Part shown: one piece after another, positions 16,436-24,480 of the stretch
Layout: each line of letters opens with the position of its first letter
Position numbering within the stretch: position 1 is the stretch's first letter
Assembly: GCA_023451375.1 (NCBI GenBank)
Contig: JAEXZS010000059.1
Coordinates: 1 to 55,272, forward strand
Direction: 5' to 3'
Length of the DNA: 55,272 bases
From: Pseudomonadota bacterium
GTDB taxonomy: Bacteria; Pseudomonadota; Alphaproteobacteria; Caulobacterales; Caulobacteraceae
Made by a program: the position numbers and the translations under genes
The notes under the pieces: model-generated
What the model was told of the DNA's origin: nothing
The model's database searches: none
What the model saw: the letters and a program-made list of their open reading frames with translations, nothing else

Positions 16436-19400
16436 ATGACCGCCGCGCAAACACCGCCTCAGACCGCCAGCCTCTCGCTCTTCGGCGCGCCACGCCGGTG
16501 CGATCGCGCCGCCAACCTCATGGCGGTCGCCCGGGCGCTCGCCACCCACCTGGCCCGGTCCCGCCCGCTGGATCGCAAACTGGTCGCGAGCGTCATGACC
16601 ACCGGCTTCGGCGGGTCGGACGCCGAGGGCGTGTGGAACTGGCGCGACGCCTATGAGGGCATCGAGGCGGCGACCGTGTTGCAGGTACGCCGGCTGGCGC
16701 CGCAGGTGTCGCGGCTTGAGGACGCGCCGGCCGCCATCGCCGCGCTTCTGGCGACGGTCGGCGCCCTGGGTCTGACCCACAGCCGACGCAGCGAGGACCA
16801 GATCGCGCTGGACCAGTTCTCCACCCCGCCAGAACTGGCGGCGCTCGTGGTGCTGGCCGGCCAGGTCCGCCCGGGCGACAACGTGCTGGAGCCTTCGGCG
16901 GGCACCGGCCTGATCGCCATTGTGGCCGAGGCCTGCGGCGGAGTTCTGACGCTGAACGAACTGGCCGAGGGTCGCGCCGGACTGCTCGACGGCCTCTTCG
17001 CTTCGGCGACGCGGTCACGTCTTGATGGACGTCGCGTCCAGGATCTGCTGCCGGGCGCGGGCGGGTTCGACGTCGCGGTCTGCAATCCGCCCTTCACCGA
17101 TCTGGAGGCGCATCTGACCGGGGCCTTCTCGGCCCTGGCCGATGGCGGGCGCCTGGCCGCCATCGTGCCGATCACCGCCCTCATCGACGAGGGTCTGATG
17201 CGTCGGCTGAGCACCAGGGGGCGTGTCGTCGCCCGGATCAGCTTTCCGCCGCGGGCCTTCTCCAGACACGGCGCCAGCGTGGAGACCGGGTTGCTGGTTC
17301 TGGACCGGCTCGAGGGCGGCGCAGCAGTCGCTGCGCTCGCGAACGGTGAAGATCTCGCCGCCTGCGCCGCCCTGGCCTCGGCTGTGCCCGAGCGCGCCAA
17401 GGCCAGGCCGAGGGTTCGCCTCGAACTCGGGGCGCAGACCTTGCTGGCCCCCCGGAACCGGTCGCTGGCCCTCCCATCCGGGCGGCTTGGCTTCCTCGCG
17501 GGCGCGTCCCCCATCATCTATGAGGCGCTCGCCTGGACGGGCGAGGGCCGCGATGTCGGCCTTTACCAGGCGCACCGCCTGGCGCGGATCGCCCTGACCG
17601 ACGAGAAGCCGCATCCCTCTCCCTTGGTGGAATCCGGCCCGATGGCGTCGGTCGCGCCGCCGGCGCCGACCTATCGGCCGGTGCTGCCGCCGTCGGTCCG
17701 GGAGGATGGTCGGATTTCCGACGCCCAGCTGGAGACGGTCATCTACGCTGGAGAAGGTCACGCCGGCATGCTGCCCGCCTGGTGGATGCCGGGAGAGGCG
17801 GCGCACCAGCTGAGGCTGTCGCGGGAGGAGGACGAGGGTTCCGTCCAGCTCCGGCGCGGCTTCTTCCTGGGCGACGGCACCGGCTGCGGCAAGGGCCGGG
17901 AGATCGCCGCCGTCATCGCCGACAACATGGCGCAGGGGCGGACCAAGGCCCTGTGGCTGTCCAAGAACGACGCCCTTCTCGACGACGCCCGGCGCGACTG
18001 GGGCGCGATCGGCGGCGGCGCCCACGACATCGTGCCGCTCAACAGCTGGAAGCTGGGCGAAGGCGTGCGGCTCGACCGTGGGATCGTCTTCACCACCTAC
18101 GCCACCCTGCGACAGCCGGCGCGCGGCCAGAAGATGTCGCGGCTCGACCAGATCGTCGCCTGGCTGGGCGAGGATTTCGACGGCGTTATCGCCTTCGACG
18201 AGGCCCATGCCATGGCCAACGCCGCAGGCGGCGGAAAGGGGGCGCGGGGGACGAAGAAGGCCTCCCTGCAGGGCATGGCCGGTCTGGCGCTTCAGAACCG
18301 TCTGCCGAACGCCCGGGTGCTCTATGTCTCAGCCACCGGCGCCACTACAGCGGAGAACCTGGCTTACGCGGCCCGTTTGGGTCTCTGGGGCGGGCCGGAG
18401 GCGCCCTTCGTCACCCGCGACGACTTCCTCGACGCCATGGACAAGGGCGGGGTCGCCGCCATGGAGCTGGTCGCGCGCGAGCTCAAGGCGCTCGGACTCT
18501 ATGTGGCGCGGTCGTTGTCGTTCGAGGGGGTCGAGTACGAGCCGCTCTTCCACGCCCTGACCGAGGACGACATCGGCGTCTGGGACGCTTGGGCCGACGC
18601 CTTCCAGCTGATCCACGCCAATCTGTCGGAAGCTCTGAAGGCCACAGGCTTCAATGACGAGGAAGGGAAGGCCAAGAGCGGCCTGGCCGCCTCAGCCGTC
18701 CACTCCGCCTTCGAAGGCGCCAAGCTGCGCTTCTTCGGCCACCTCCTCGCGGGGTTGAAGGCGCCGACCTTGGCGGCGTCGATCCGGGATGATCTGGCTG
18801 AAGGACGCTCCGCCGTGGTCCAGATCGTTTCGACCAACGAGGCGGTGATGGAGCGAAGACTGGCGTCCATCCCGCCGGAGGAGTGGAACAATCTCTCCAT
18901 CGACCTGACCCCGCGCGAATATGTCCTCGACTATCTGCGCGAGGCTTTCCCGGTGAATCTCATGGAGGCGATCGAGGGTGACGACGGCGCGGTGACGCTG
19001 GTCCCGGTCATGGTCGACGGCCGGCCCGCCGTGAGCCAGGAGGCGTTGCGCCGGCGAGAAGACCTGATCGAGAAGATGGCGCTCCTGCCCGCCGTGCCCG
19101 GCGTTCTGGACGCCCTTCTGGACACCTTCGGCACGGAGGCCGTCGCAGAGATCACGGGACGGTCGCGTCGCGTCGTCGCGCGCGACGGCCGCCGGCTCGT
19201 CGAGCGCCGCGGCGCTTCGGCCGCGCGGTCGGAGACCGACGCCTTCATGTCCGGCCGCAAGCGCATCCTGGTCTTCTCGGACGCGGGCGGCACGGGACGC
19301 AGCTACCACGCCGACCTCTCGGCGCCGAACCAGCAGCGCCGCTCGCACTACCTGGTCGAACCGGGCTGGCGGGCGGACACCGCCATCCAGGGTCTGGGGC

Positions 19401-20716
19401 GCAGTCATCGAACCCATCAGGCCTGCCCGCCGCTGTTCCGCCCGGTCACCACCGACATCCACGGCGAGAAGCGGTTCACCTCGACCATCGCCCGACGGCT
19501 GGATTCGCTAGGAGCCCTGACGCGCGGCGAACGCCGAACGGCCGGGGCCGGTCTGTTCCGGGCCGAGGACAATCTTGAAAGCCCGTGGGCGCGCCGCGCA
19601 TTGCTGGTCTTCTACGGGGCTCTCGGCTTCGGCGAGCTGCCTTCCATGACCCTCGAGGATTTCGAGACAAAGACCGGCCTGAAGCTGCGCGACGCCGACG
19701 GCGGGCTCAAGCCCTCCGACGACCTGCCGCCCATCCACACCTTCCTGAACCGGCTGTTGGCGCTGCGCATCGCCGACCAGAACGCCCTGTTCGCCGACTT
19801 CGACGACATCCTTTCCGGCATCCTCGAACGCGCCGCCGCCTCTGGCGATCTGGATCGCGGGCTGGAGGACATCGAGGCTGAAGAACTGGCCGTGGTCGAG
19901 GAGGAGATCATCCGCACCGACGTCCCGACCGGGGCCGAGACCGCACTCGTCACCTTCGAGCTGAAGGTGCGGCGGGAGATCGTCAGCTCCGACGCCGCTT
20001 TGAAAAGCGCTGAAGGCCCGGCCTTCCGCCTGGTCGTCAACGACCGTTCCGGCCGCGCCGCCGTGGCCGAGTTCGGGTTGACCACCACGACCGACGACGA
20101 CCGGCTTGTGCCGGCGGTGCGCCTCTTGCGGCCTGACCAGCATCAGGTGACGCCGGAGAAGACGTTCGACGAATCGGCCTGGGCCCAGACCGATGAGGCG
20201 GCGTGGCGGGCGGTCTGGGACGCCGAAGTCGCCGCGACCGATCCGTGGCGGACGCGCCGCCTGACCCTGGCGACCGGCCTTCTGTTGCCGATCTGGGGAA
20301 AGCTGCCGTCCAAGGGCTGTTCGGTTCGCCGCGTACGCGCGCCGGACGGTCGGCGTTGGCTGGGCCGCGTGCTGGACGAGGTTCAGGCCGCCAGCCTGAA
20401 GACGGCGCTGGGCCTGACTGCGGTCGACGACGCCTGGGCCGACGGCGGGCGCACCGCTGCGGCCGTACTCGACTGCAATGTGCAGCTCGCCCTGTCGGGC
20501 GGCCTGTGGCTCAAGCGGTCTCGGGTCATGGACCGCTGGCGGCTGGAAGTGGTCGGGGGCCGCACCGACCGCAACGCCCTGGTCGCGCTCGGCTGCTTCG
20601 TCGAGATCATCGCCTATGCCCCGCGGGTCTTCGTTCCGGTGGACAGGCCCGATATCGTGGAGGGGGTGCTGCGCCGTCACCCGGTTCAGTCGATCCTGGA
20701 GGGCGCGGCGGCCTGA
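16436..20716 (+). CDS. Methyltransferase / strawberry-notch-type helicase
   Basis: 1426 residues. An N-terminal class I methyltransferase domain has the SAM loop DNVLEPSAGTGLIAI (about residues 145-160) and the catalytic motif NPPF (about 216). It is followed by a superfamily 2 helicase: Walker A GDGTGCGKG near residue 482, DEAH near 588, and a helicase C-terminal region with GLGRSHRTHQ. This layout is the 'strawberry notch' family found on many alphaproteobacterial plasmids and ICEs. The adenine-type NPPF suggests DNA methylation, perhaps to protect entering DNA or block restriction. It follows parB by 140 nt on the same strand. Confidence 0.85.
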   Translation: MTAAQTPPQTASLSLFGAPRRCDRAANLMAVARALATHLARSRPLDRKLVASVMTTGFGGSDAEGVWNWRDAYEGIEAATVLQVRRLAPQVSRLEDAPAAIAALLATVGALGLTHSRRSEDQIALDQFSTPPELAALVVLAGQVRPGDNVLEPSAGTGLIAIVAEACGGVLTLNELAEGRAGLLDGLFASATRSRLDGRRVQDLLPGAGGFDVAVCNPPFTDLEAHLTGAFSALADGGRLAAIVPITALIDEGLMRRLSTRGRVVARISFPPRAFSRHGASVETGLLVLDRLEGGAAVAALANGEDLAACAALASAVPERAKARPRVRLELGAQTLLAPRNRSLALPSGRLGFLAGASPIIYEALAWTGEGRDVGLYQAHRLARIALTDEKPHPSPLVESGPMASVAPPAPTYRPVLPPSVREDGRISDAQLETVIYAGEGHAGMLPAWWMPGEAAHQLRLSREEDEGSVQLRRGFFLGDGTGCGKGREIAAVIADNMAQGRTKALWLSKNDALLDDARRDWGAIGGGAHDIVPLNSWKLGEGVRLDRGIVFTTYATLRQPARGQKMSRLDQIVAWLGEDFDGVIAFDEAHAMANAAGGGKGARGTKKASLQGMAGLALQNRLPNARVLYVSATGATTAENLAYAARLGLWGGPEAPFVTRDDFLDAMDKGGVAAMELVARELKALGLYVARSLSFEGVEYEPLFHALTEDDIGVWDAWADAFQLIHANLSEALKATGFNDEEGKAKSGLAASAVHSAFEGAKLRFFGHLLAGLKAPTLAASIRDDLAEGRSAVVQIVSTNEAVMERRLASIPPEEWNNLSIDLTPREYVLDYLREAFPVNLMEAIEGDDGAVTLVPVMVDGRPAVSQEALRRREDLIEKMALLPAVPGVLDALLDTFGTEAVAEITGRSRRVVARDGRRLVERRGASAARSETDAFMSGRKRILVFSDAGGTGRSYHADLSAPNQQRRSHYLVEPGWRADTAIQGLGRSHRTHQACPPLFRPVTTDIHGEKRFTSTIARRLDSLGALTRGERRTAGAGLFRAEDNLESPWARRALLVFYGALGFGELPSMTLEDFETKTGLKLRDADGGLKPSDDLPPIHTFLNRLLALRIADQNALFADFDDILSGILERAAASGDLDRGLEDIEAEELAVVEEEIIRTDVPTGAETALVTFELKVRREIVSSDAALKSAEGPAFRLVVNDRSGRAAVAEFGLTTTTDDDRLVPAVRLLRPDQHQVTPEKTFDESAWAQTDEAAWRAVWDAEVAATDPWRTRRLTLATGLLLPIWGKLPSKGCSVRRVRAPDGRRWLGRVLDEVQAASLKTALGLTAVDDAWADGGRTAAAVLDCNVQLALSGGLWLKRSRVMDRWRLEVVGGRTDRNALVALGCFVEIIAYAPRVFVPVDRPDIVEGVLRRHPVQSILEGAAA

Positions 20717-20733
20717 GGGTTCGGTCGGCGCCC

Positions 20734-21453
20734 TCAGATCAGCCAGTGAAACGCGATCTCCGTCTCCCCCGTGACGGCGCCGACCGCATCGAACCTTCGC
20801 TCCCAGATCCGGCCCCGCCCGGCCCGATCCACGGCGACGACCGTGCTGCACCGGGTTCCGTAGAGATCGTTGAGGAGGAAGATCGGCCGGTCCGCCTTGG
20901 CCGGTCGTCCCTGCTCGCGATCATCGAGGCTCGAGAGGAGACTCTCTGGCTGCCCGGGTGCGGCCGCGAGCCGGGCCTGTGCGGCCTCGGTCAACCGCTC
21001 CTTCCGATCCCACGACGCATCGAGAAGACCGTTGGATAGCGCGTGCCATCCCGGGGCCAGAGACCGGGACAGCGGCTCGGGACGGTTGGTTCGCTCCATG
21101 GCCGCATCTTCGGCGATGACGATCAGGTTGAAGGGGTTGAAGCGGCTCAGCTCCGGGGAGGCGAAGGGCGCACGGCTCACGAGCGCGTCGTGCACCAGCC
21201 CACCGCGGCTCAGCCGGTGGGGATCCGGCGCACCCTGCCCGGTGACATTGGTGACGACGGCGAAGCGGGGATGGGGCTCGGAGACGCCCAGCCACATGCC
21301 GCCGGACTGAAGATCCCGCCCGCCGATGACGCCCGAGCCGTCGCCCCAACGCGCCAGCGGCGCGGACGGGCGGGCATGGGCCTCGTCCCGGTTGCCGGCC
21401 GCCACGAGCAGCCAGTCCGGATGGACATCCCAGGCGAGGGTGAGAACGCACAT
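20734..21453 (-). CDS. NRDE/TANGO2 family protein
   Basis: 239 residues. The diagnostic start MCVLTLAWDVHPDWLLVAAGNRDE gives the family its NRDE motif, with conserved Cys2 suggesting an Ntn-hydrolase-like fold. TANGO2 homologues in eukaryotes are linked to heme and lipid handling; the bacterial role is unknown. It is convergent with the helicase gene (17-nt gap) and divergent from the ssb pair. It looks full length. A metabolic-looking gene is unusual within an ICE backbone, so it may be cargo. Confidence 0.85.
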   Translation of the reverse strand: MCVLTLAWDVHPDWLLVAAGNRDEAHARPSAPLARWGDGSGVIGGRDLQSGGMWLGVSEPHPRFAVVTNVTGQGAPDPHRLSRGGLVHDALVSRAPFASPELSRFNPFNLIVIAEDAAMERTNRPEPLSRSLAPGWHALSNGLLDASWDRKERLTEAAQARLAAAPGQPESLLSSLDDREQGRPAKADRPIFLLNDLYGTRCSTVVAVDRAGRGRIWERRFDAVGAVTGETEIAFHWLI

Positions 21454-21611
21454 GCCCCAGCATCGCGCGAAAGCGGATCGATAGCGACAGTCCAGGCGGT
21501 CACGCCCGGGCGAAAGCGCCCGGCCGGGAGCTGAGGAGGAAGGGAGGTCTCGGGCGAAGCGGGATGGGGGAGATCGGCTCCCCGGCGGCTTCGGATCAAC
21601 AGGAGACTGAC

Positions 21612-21977
21612 ATGCAGACCATGGTGTTCACGGGCCGCCTCGCGGCCGACCCCCAGATCAGCGACGACTTCGGCAAGGCGGTCTTCCGCCTGCTCGAACA
21701 GCGCGGAACCGACAATGCCGGCAAGCCCCGGCTCGTCGGCGTCAACTGCGTCAGCTGGTCGAAGGGCCTCAACGAGAAGGTCATCGCGCGCGGGCTGGCG
21801 CAAGGCTGCGAGGCCGTCGTGATCGGCGCCTTTATCGACACCGCCTACACCGCCCGCGACGGGTCGGAGCGGACGGCCAAGGAGCTGGTAGTCAATCGAC
21901 TCACCGTCCTCGACTGGGCGGAAGACCGCCAGGCCGATGCGAGCGCCGACGCGGCGGACGACCGCGCCGCCGCCTGA
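21612..21977 (+). CDS. Single-stranded DNA-binding protein, paralogue 1
   Basis: 121 residues with an OB-fold pattern (TMVFTGRLAADPQISD, VGVNCVSWSKGLNEKV, AVVIGAFIDTAYTARDG, ELVVNRLTVL). The ATG at 21612 follows AGGAG; an upstream in-frame ATG at 21564 is less likely. It ends in an Ala/Asp-rich tail without the usual DDIPF tip. It may therefore not recruit the SSB interactome or may work as a partner of the second SSB, 37 nt downstream. Both genes share almost the same leader (AGGAGACTGAC then ATGCA). Confidence 0.75.
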   Translation: MQTMVFTGRLAADPQISDDFGKAVFRLLEQRGTDNAGKPRLVGVNCVSWSKGLNEKVIARGLAQGCEAVVIGAFIDTAYTARDGSERTAKELVVNRLTVLDWAEDRQADASADAADDRAAA

Positions 21978-22014
21978 TCCTCAACCCCTCATCTTCATTT
22001 CAAGGAGACTGACC

Positions 22015-22440
22015 ATGCAAACCCTGACCCTCGAAGGCTATCTGGCCGCAGCCCCTTCCATCCTGTCGGCGCAAGGCTCCGGCAAGAAGCGCGCGAGCTT
22101 CCGCGTCGTGGAAACCACCCGCTTCCGGCGGGCCAACGGTGAACCCGGCGAGCGGACCACCGGCTTCAACTGCATCTGCTTCAACGAGGCGACGGCTGAA
22201 AACTACATCCAGCCCTATGCCCGAAAGGGCAGCCGCGTCGTGATCCAGGGCCATGTCGAAAACGACATCTGGACCGGCAAGGACGGGGTCGAACATTACG
22301 ACCTGCGTGTGGTCGTCAGCGACATCCGGCTGAAGAACCGGCGCGTCACCGGCGAACCGTCCGAAGGCCGGTCCGGCGTCGCCGATCGCGGCGTCGAGGC
22401 CGGCGGCGGATACGACCTCAACGACGACATCCCGTTCTGA
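22015..22440 (+). CDS. ssb: Single-stranded DNA-binding protein, paralogue 2
   Basis: 141 residues. OB-fold strands (LEGYLAAAPSILS, RASFRVVETTRF, GFNCICFNEATAENY, GSRVVIQGHVEND, DLRVVVSDIRL) are followed by a Gly-rich linker and the tip DLNDDIPF, the SSB C-terminal hook that binds repair and replication enzymes. It would coat transferred single-stranded DNA in the recipient. The strong ribosome binding site AAGGAG lies 10 nt before the ATG. It is followed by a good terminator. Confidence 0.85.
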   Translation: MQTLTLEGYLAAAPSILSAQGSGKKRASFRVVETTRFRRANGEPGERTTGFNCICFNEATAENYIQPYARKGSRVVIQGHVENDIWTGKDGVEHYDLRVVVSDIRLKNRRVTGEPSEGRSGVADRGVEAGGGYDLNDDIPF

Positions 22441-22459
22441 TCGGACTGGGTAGACCGAA

Positions 22460-22502
22460 GGGCCCGGGGCGCCTTGCGCTCCGGGCCCTTCTTGCTTGTC
22501 TT
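22460..22502 (+). terminator. Rho-independent terminator of the ssb pair
   Basis: A 13-bp stem (GGGCCCGGGGCGC / GCGCTCCGGGCCC, one wobble) with loop CTT is followed by TTCTTGCTTGTCTT. It lies 19 nt after the second ssb stop. Confidence 0.8.
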
Positions 22503-22568
22503 GGAGCCTCTGCGGCGAGGGACAGACCACATCATCCAGAGGCCGCCATTCTGTCCGATCGACAGGGC

Positions 22569-22763
22569 CTAGGGGCAGTCGGCGCGTGCCTGCTGAAGCG
22601 CGCGATCTGCCGCCGCAGCCCAGGTACGGCCCTGTCCGCGCACCGATATTCCGATGTCAGACATCGTCCGGCGCGAGAATATTTCTCCGACGGCGATGAA
22701 GGGATTGCCTGATCGGGCCTGGCGAATGGTCACGCCGTAGTCGTCATTGAGATCGAAAGTCAT
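22569..22763 (-). CDS. Small hypothetical protein (64 residues)
   Basis: Starts MTFDLNDDYGVTIRQARSG from the ATG at 22763, with GGAG 6 nt upstream. The frame continues to 22814 but the extension lacks support. It contains a conserved-looking strand-helix pattern (PFIAVGEIFSRR; TWAAAADRALQQARADCP). I do not recognise the family. It is convergent with the ssb pair across their terminator. A stable hairpin lies just upstream of its start (22786-22817). Confidence 0.55.
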   Translation of the reverse strand: MTFDLNDDYGVTIRQARSGNPFIAVGEIFSRRTMSDIGISVRGQGRTWAAAADRALQQARADCP

Positions 22764-23231
22764 GAGGGTCTCCGTGGGTTGAAGGCCCGTGGAGCCGGCC
22801 AACGGCCCCTCCACGGGGCTCGCCGGCTAACGCGCCCGGAGGCGTGCGCGGGACCTCGAGGATCGAGGCTGATGGACCAGCCATCATGCGGAGCGACCTG
22901 GACTTGGGGACGGGTCAGGCCGTCGTCAAGGCGGCCGCCCCGGGGCAGTCGCGCCGAGGCCTTCCAGCAATGGCGTCGGGATTATCGACAGCATCGGCGC
23001 AAGCGATGCGCCGAGTTGTGTCGTCGTCGCGAAGGGCGACGACGACTTGCCCCCACACAACGCCCTCCGACTTTGTCACGTCACCCCGGAAGTCAACGGC
23101 TGCGCCGTTCCCCTCCACGGAGGGCAAGCGGCCCTCCGCTCCGGTGACTGCCGGGGGCCCCGACGTGGCCAAAGCCGGGGTCGTTGCGCATGGGGCGCTT
23201 CGACATTCTCTTCTTCAAAAGGAATGGTTCG
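22764..23231. other. Intergenic region with a stable hairpin, upstream of the DUF2493 gene
   Basis: 468 nt between the divergent 64-residue gene and the DUF2493 gene. At 22786-22817 a perfect 9-bp stem (CCCGTGGAG / CTCCACGGG) encloses a smaller GGCC-AAC-GGCC stem. It may be a leader structure, a terminator without T tail, or part of a transfer origin. The rest shows no convincing gene; long readings in this stretch have poor starts. It presumably holds both promoters. Confidence 0.45.
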
Positions 23232-24170
23232 ATGACCCGCTTCAACACCCCCTTCTCCGCTTTCTCGAAGTCCGACTCCGCCTTCGACGACCTGACCGGG
23301 TCCCTGAGGGATGCGCGTCCGCACCCCACCGAGGACGCTCTGATCCAGCTCGGGCGCGCGCTCATGACCGAGCTCGTGGACGTGATCTCCGACACCGCCC
23401 TGGAGGACTATCAGACGATCCTCGGCGAAGCGCTTATCGGCGCCTTCCACTCGGCCGCGGGACGGATCGAACGGGACGCTGACAGGGCACGGGATGCGAT
23501 GCGCGCCCTGGATCGGGATTTCGACGGATCGGAAGCGACCGATGTCGAGCTTCAGGACGCGACGGCGAAGGCCCGGGCAGGCGATGCGGCGACGCAGGCC
23601 TGCGAACTGATCCGGGATGCGGCCTCCGAAACCTGGACGATCGCGACTGGGGAGGTCTGGACCGCCTGGCGCGGATCCCGGCGCGGCACCCATCTCACGG
23701 CGGCGCAGCTGGAGGCGAAACAGGCGATCCGGGCGATCCGGAATCGTCGGTCCGGAGAGGCCGATCCCGGCGGTCCGGTGATCGCCTTCCGGGGCGCGCC
23801 GACGGCGGACACGGCCGAGGACGCCGGGCGGATTTTCGACGCCCTGAACTGGGCGAAGGGGGAATGGCCGGACATGGCTCTGGCGACGACCGGGGCGAAG
23901 GGCTCCGAGAAGCTGGCGATCAAATGGGCCCAGCAGAAGGGGGTGAAGCTGATCCTCGCCCGGGCCGATTTCGACAAGAACGGAAAGGCGGCTCCCTTCC
24001 GGGCGAACGACGAGTTGATCGCGCTGGAGCCGGAGGTCTGCCTGACCCTGGTCCATTCGCTGGCCGGGGTGCGGGAGGACCAGCGGCCGTTCGGACCGGC
24101 GCTCAACTTCGGCCAGAAGGCGATGGAGAACGGGCTGCGGCACGTGCCCATCAAGGCCCGGGCCGCCTGA
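23232..24170 (+). CDS. DUF2493 (YspA/SLOG-like) protein
   Basis: 312 residues from the ATG at 23232, with AAGGA upstream; a reading from 23184 is less likely. The helical N-terminal half carries no motif I recognise. The C-terminal half matches DUF2493: VIAFRGAPTADTAEDAGRIFDALNW, then ALATTGAKGSEKLAIKWAQQKGVKLILARADFDKNGKAAPFRANDELIAL. This is a SLOG-type Rossmann fold associated with nucleotide-derived ligands. Such genes are common on alphaproteobacterial plasmids next to ssb and relaxase genes. The function is unknown; a signalling or ligand-sensing role is inferred from the fold. A good terminator follows. Confidence 0.7.
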   Translation: MTRFNTPFSAFSKSDSAFDDLTGSLRDARPHPTEDALIQLGRALMTELVDVISDTALEDYQTILGEALIGAFHSAAGRIERDADRARDAMRALDRDFDGSEATDVELQDATAKARAGDAATQACELIRDAASETWTIATGEVWTAWRGSRRGTHLTAAQLEAKQAIRAIRNRRSGEADPGGPVIAFRGAPTADTAEDAGRIFDALNWAKGEWPDMALATTGAKGSEKLAIKWAQQKGVKLILARADFDKNGKAAPFRANDELIALEPEVCLTLVHSLAGVREDQRPFGPALNFGQKAMENGLRHVPIKARAA

Positions 24171-24193
24171 GACATCACGATCTGGATCAATGA

Positions 24194-24225
24194 CCCGCTC
24201 GGCTTCGGCCGGGCGGGCTTTTTCT
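24194..24225 (+). terminator. Rho-independent terminator after the DUF2493 gene
   Basis: A 10-bp stem with one wobble (CCCGCTCGGC / GCCGGGCGGG) around loop TTCG is followed by CTTTTTCTTG. It lies 23 nt after the stop. Confidence 0.85.
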
Positions 24226-24480
24226 TGTCATCCGGCGGACCCGAAGCGGTCTGAACGCCGGGGTCGCCTGAGTCTTGCCGAGGTTTGATCGGCTGTGTTC
24301 ACTGTTGGAGAGGCTGGTTGGAAATCGTCAGATTGGGGGCTTAGGGCAAGATAAAAGAGGGGTTTTGGCCTTCTGTTTTCCTGAGCCCGGGCAGACACTT
24401 GCGAGGATTGCGGAGACTGACGTCGACTTGCGCTGAGTTGACGCCCGATTCCGCGCCGACGACAGGCCGGAGCGCCGATC
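24226..24480. other. Intergenic region upstream of the relaxase
   Basis: About 255 nt, with an AT-richer part around 24295-24370 and no convincing gene. Being next to the relaxase it is a candidate for oriT and the relaxase promoter. I see no nick-site consensus I can name. Confidence 0.3.

Noticed and set aside
14180..16780. An 866-residue reading antisense to parB
   Set aside because: It is a mirror frame in high-GC DNA, rich in Arg/Gly/Asp without motifs, while the parB strand has clear domains.
22844..23482. A 212-residue reading covering the start of the DUF2493 gene
   Set aside because: Ser/Arg/Pro-rich frame that conflicts with the better-supported DUF2493 start and its ribosome binding site.
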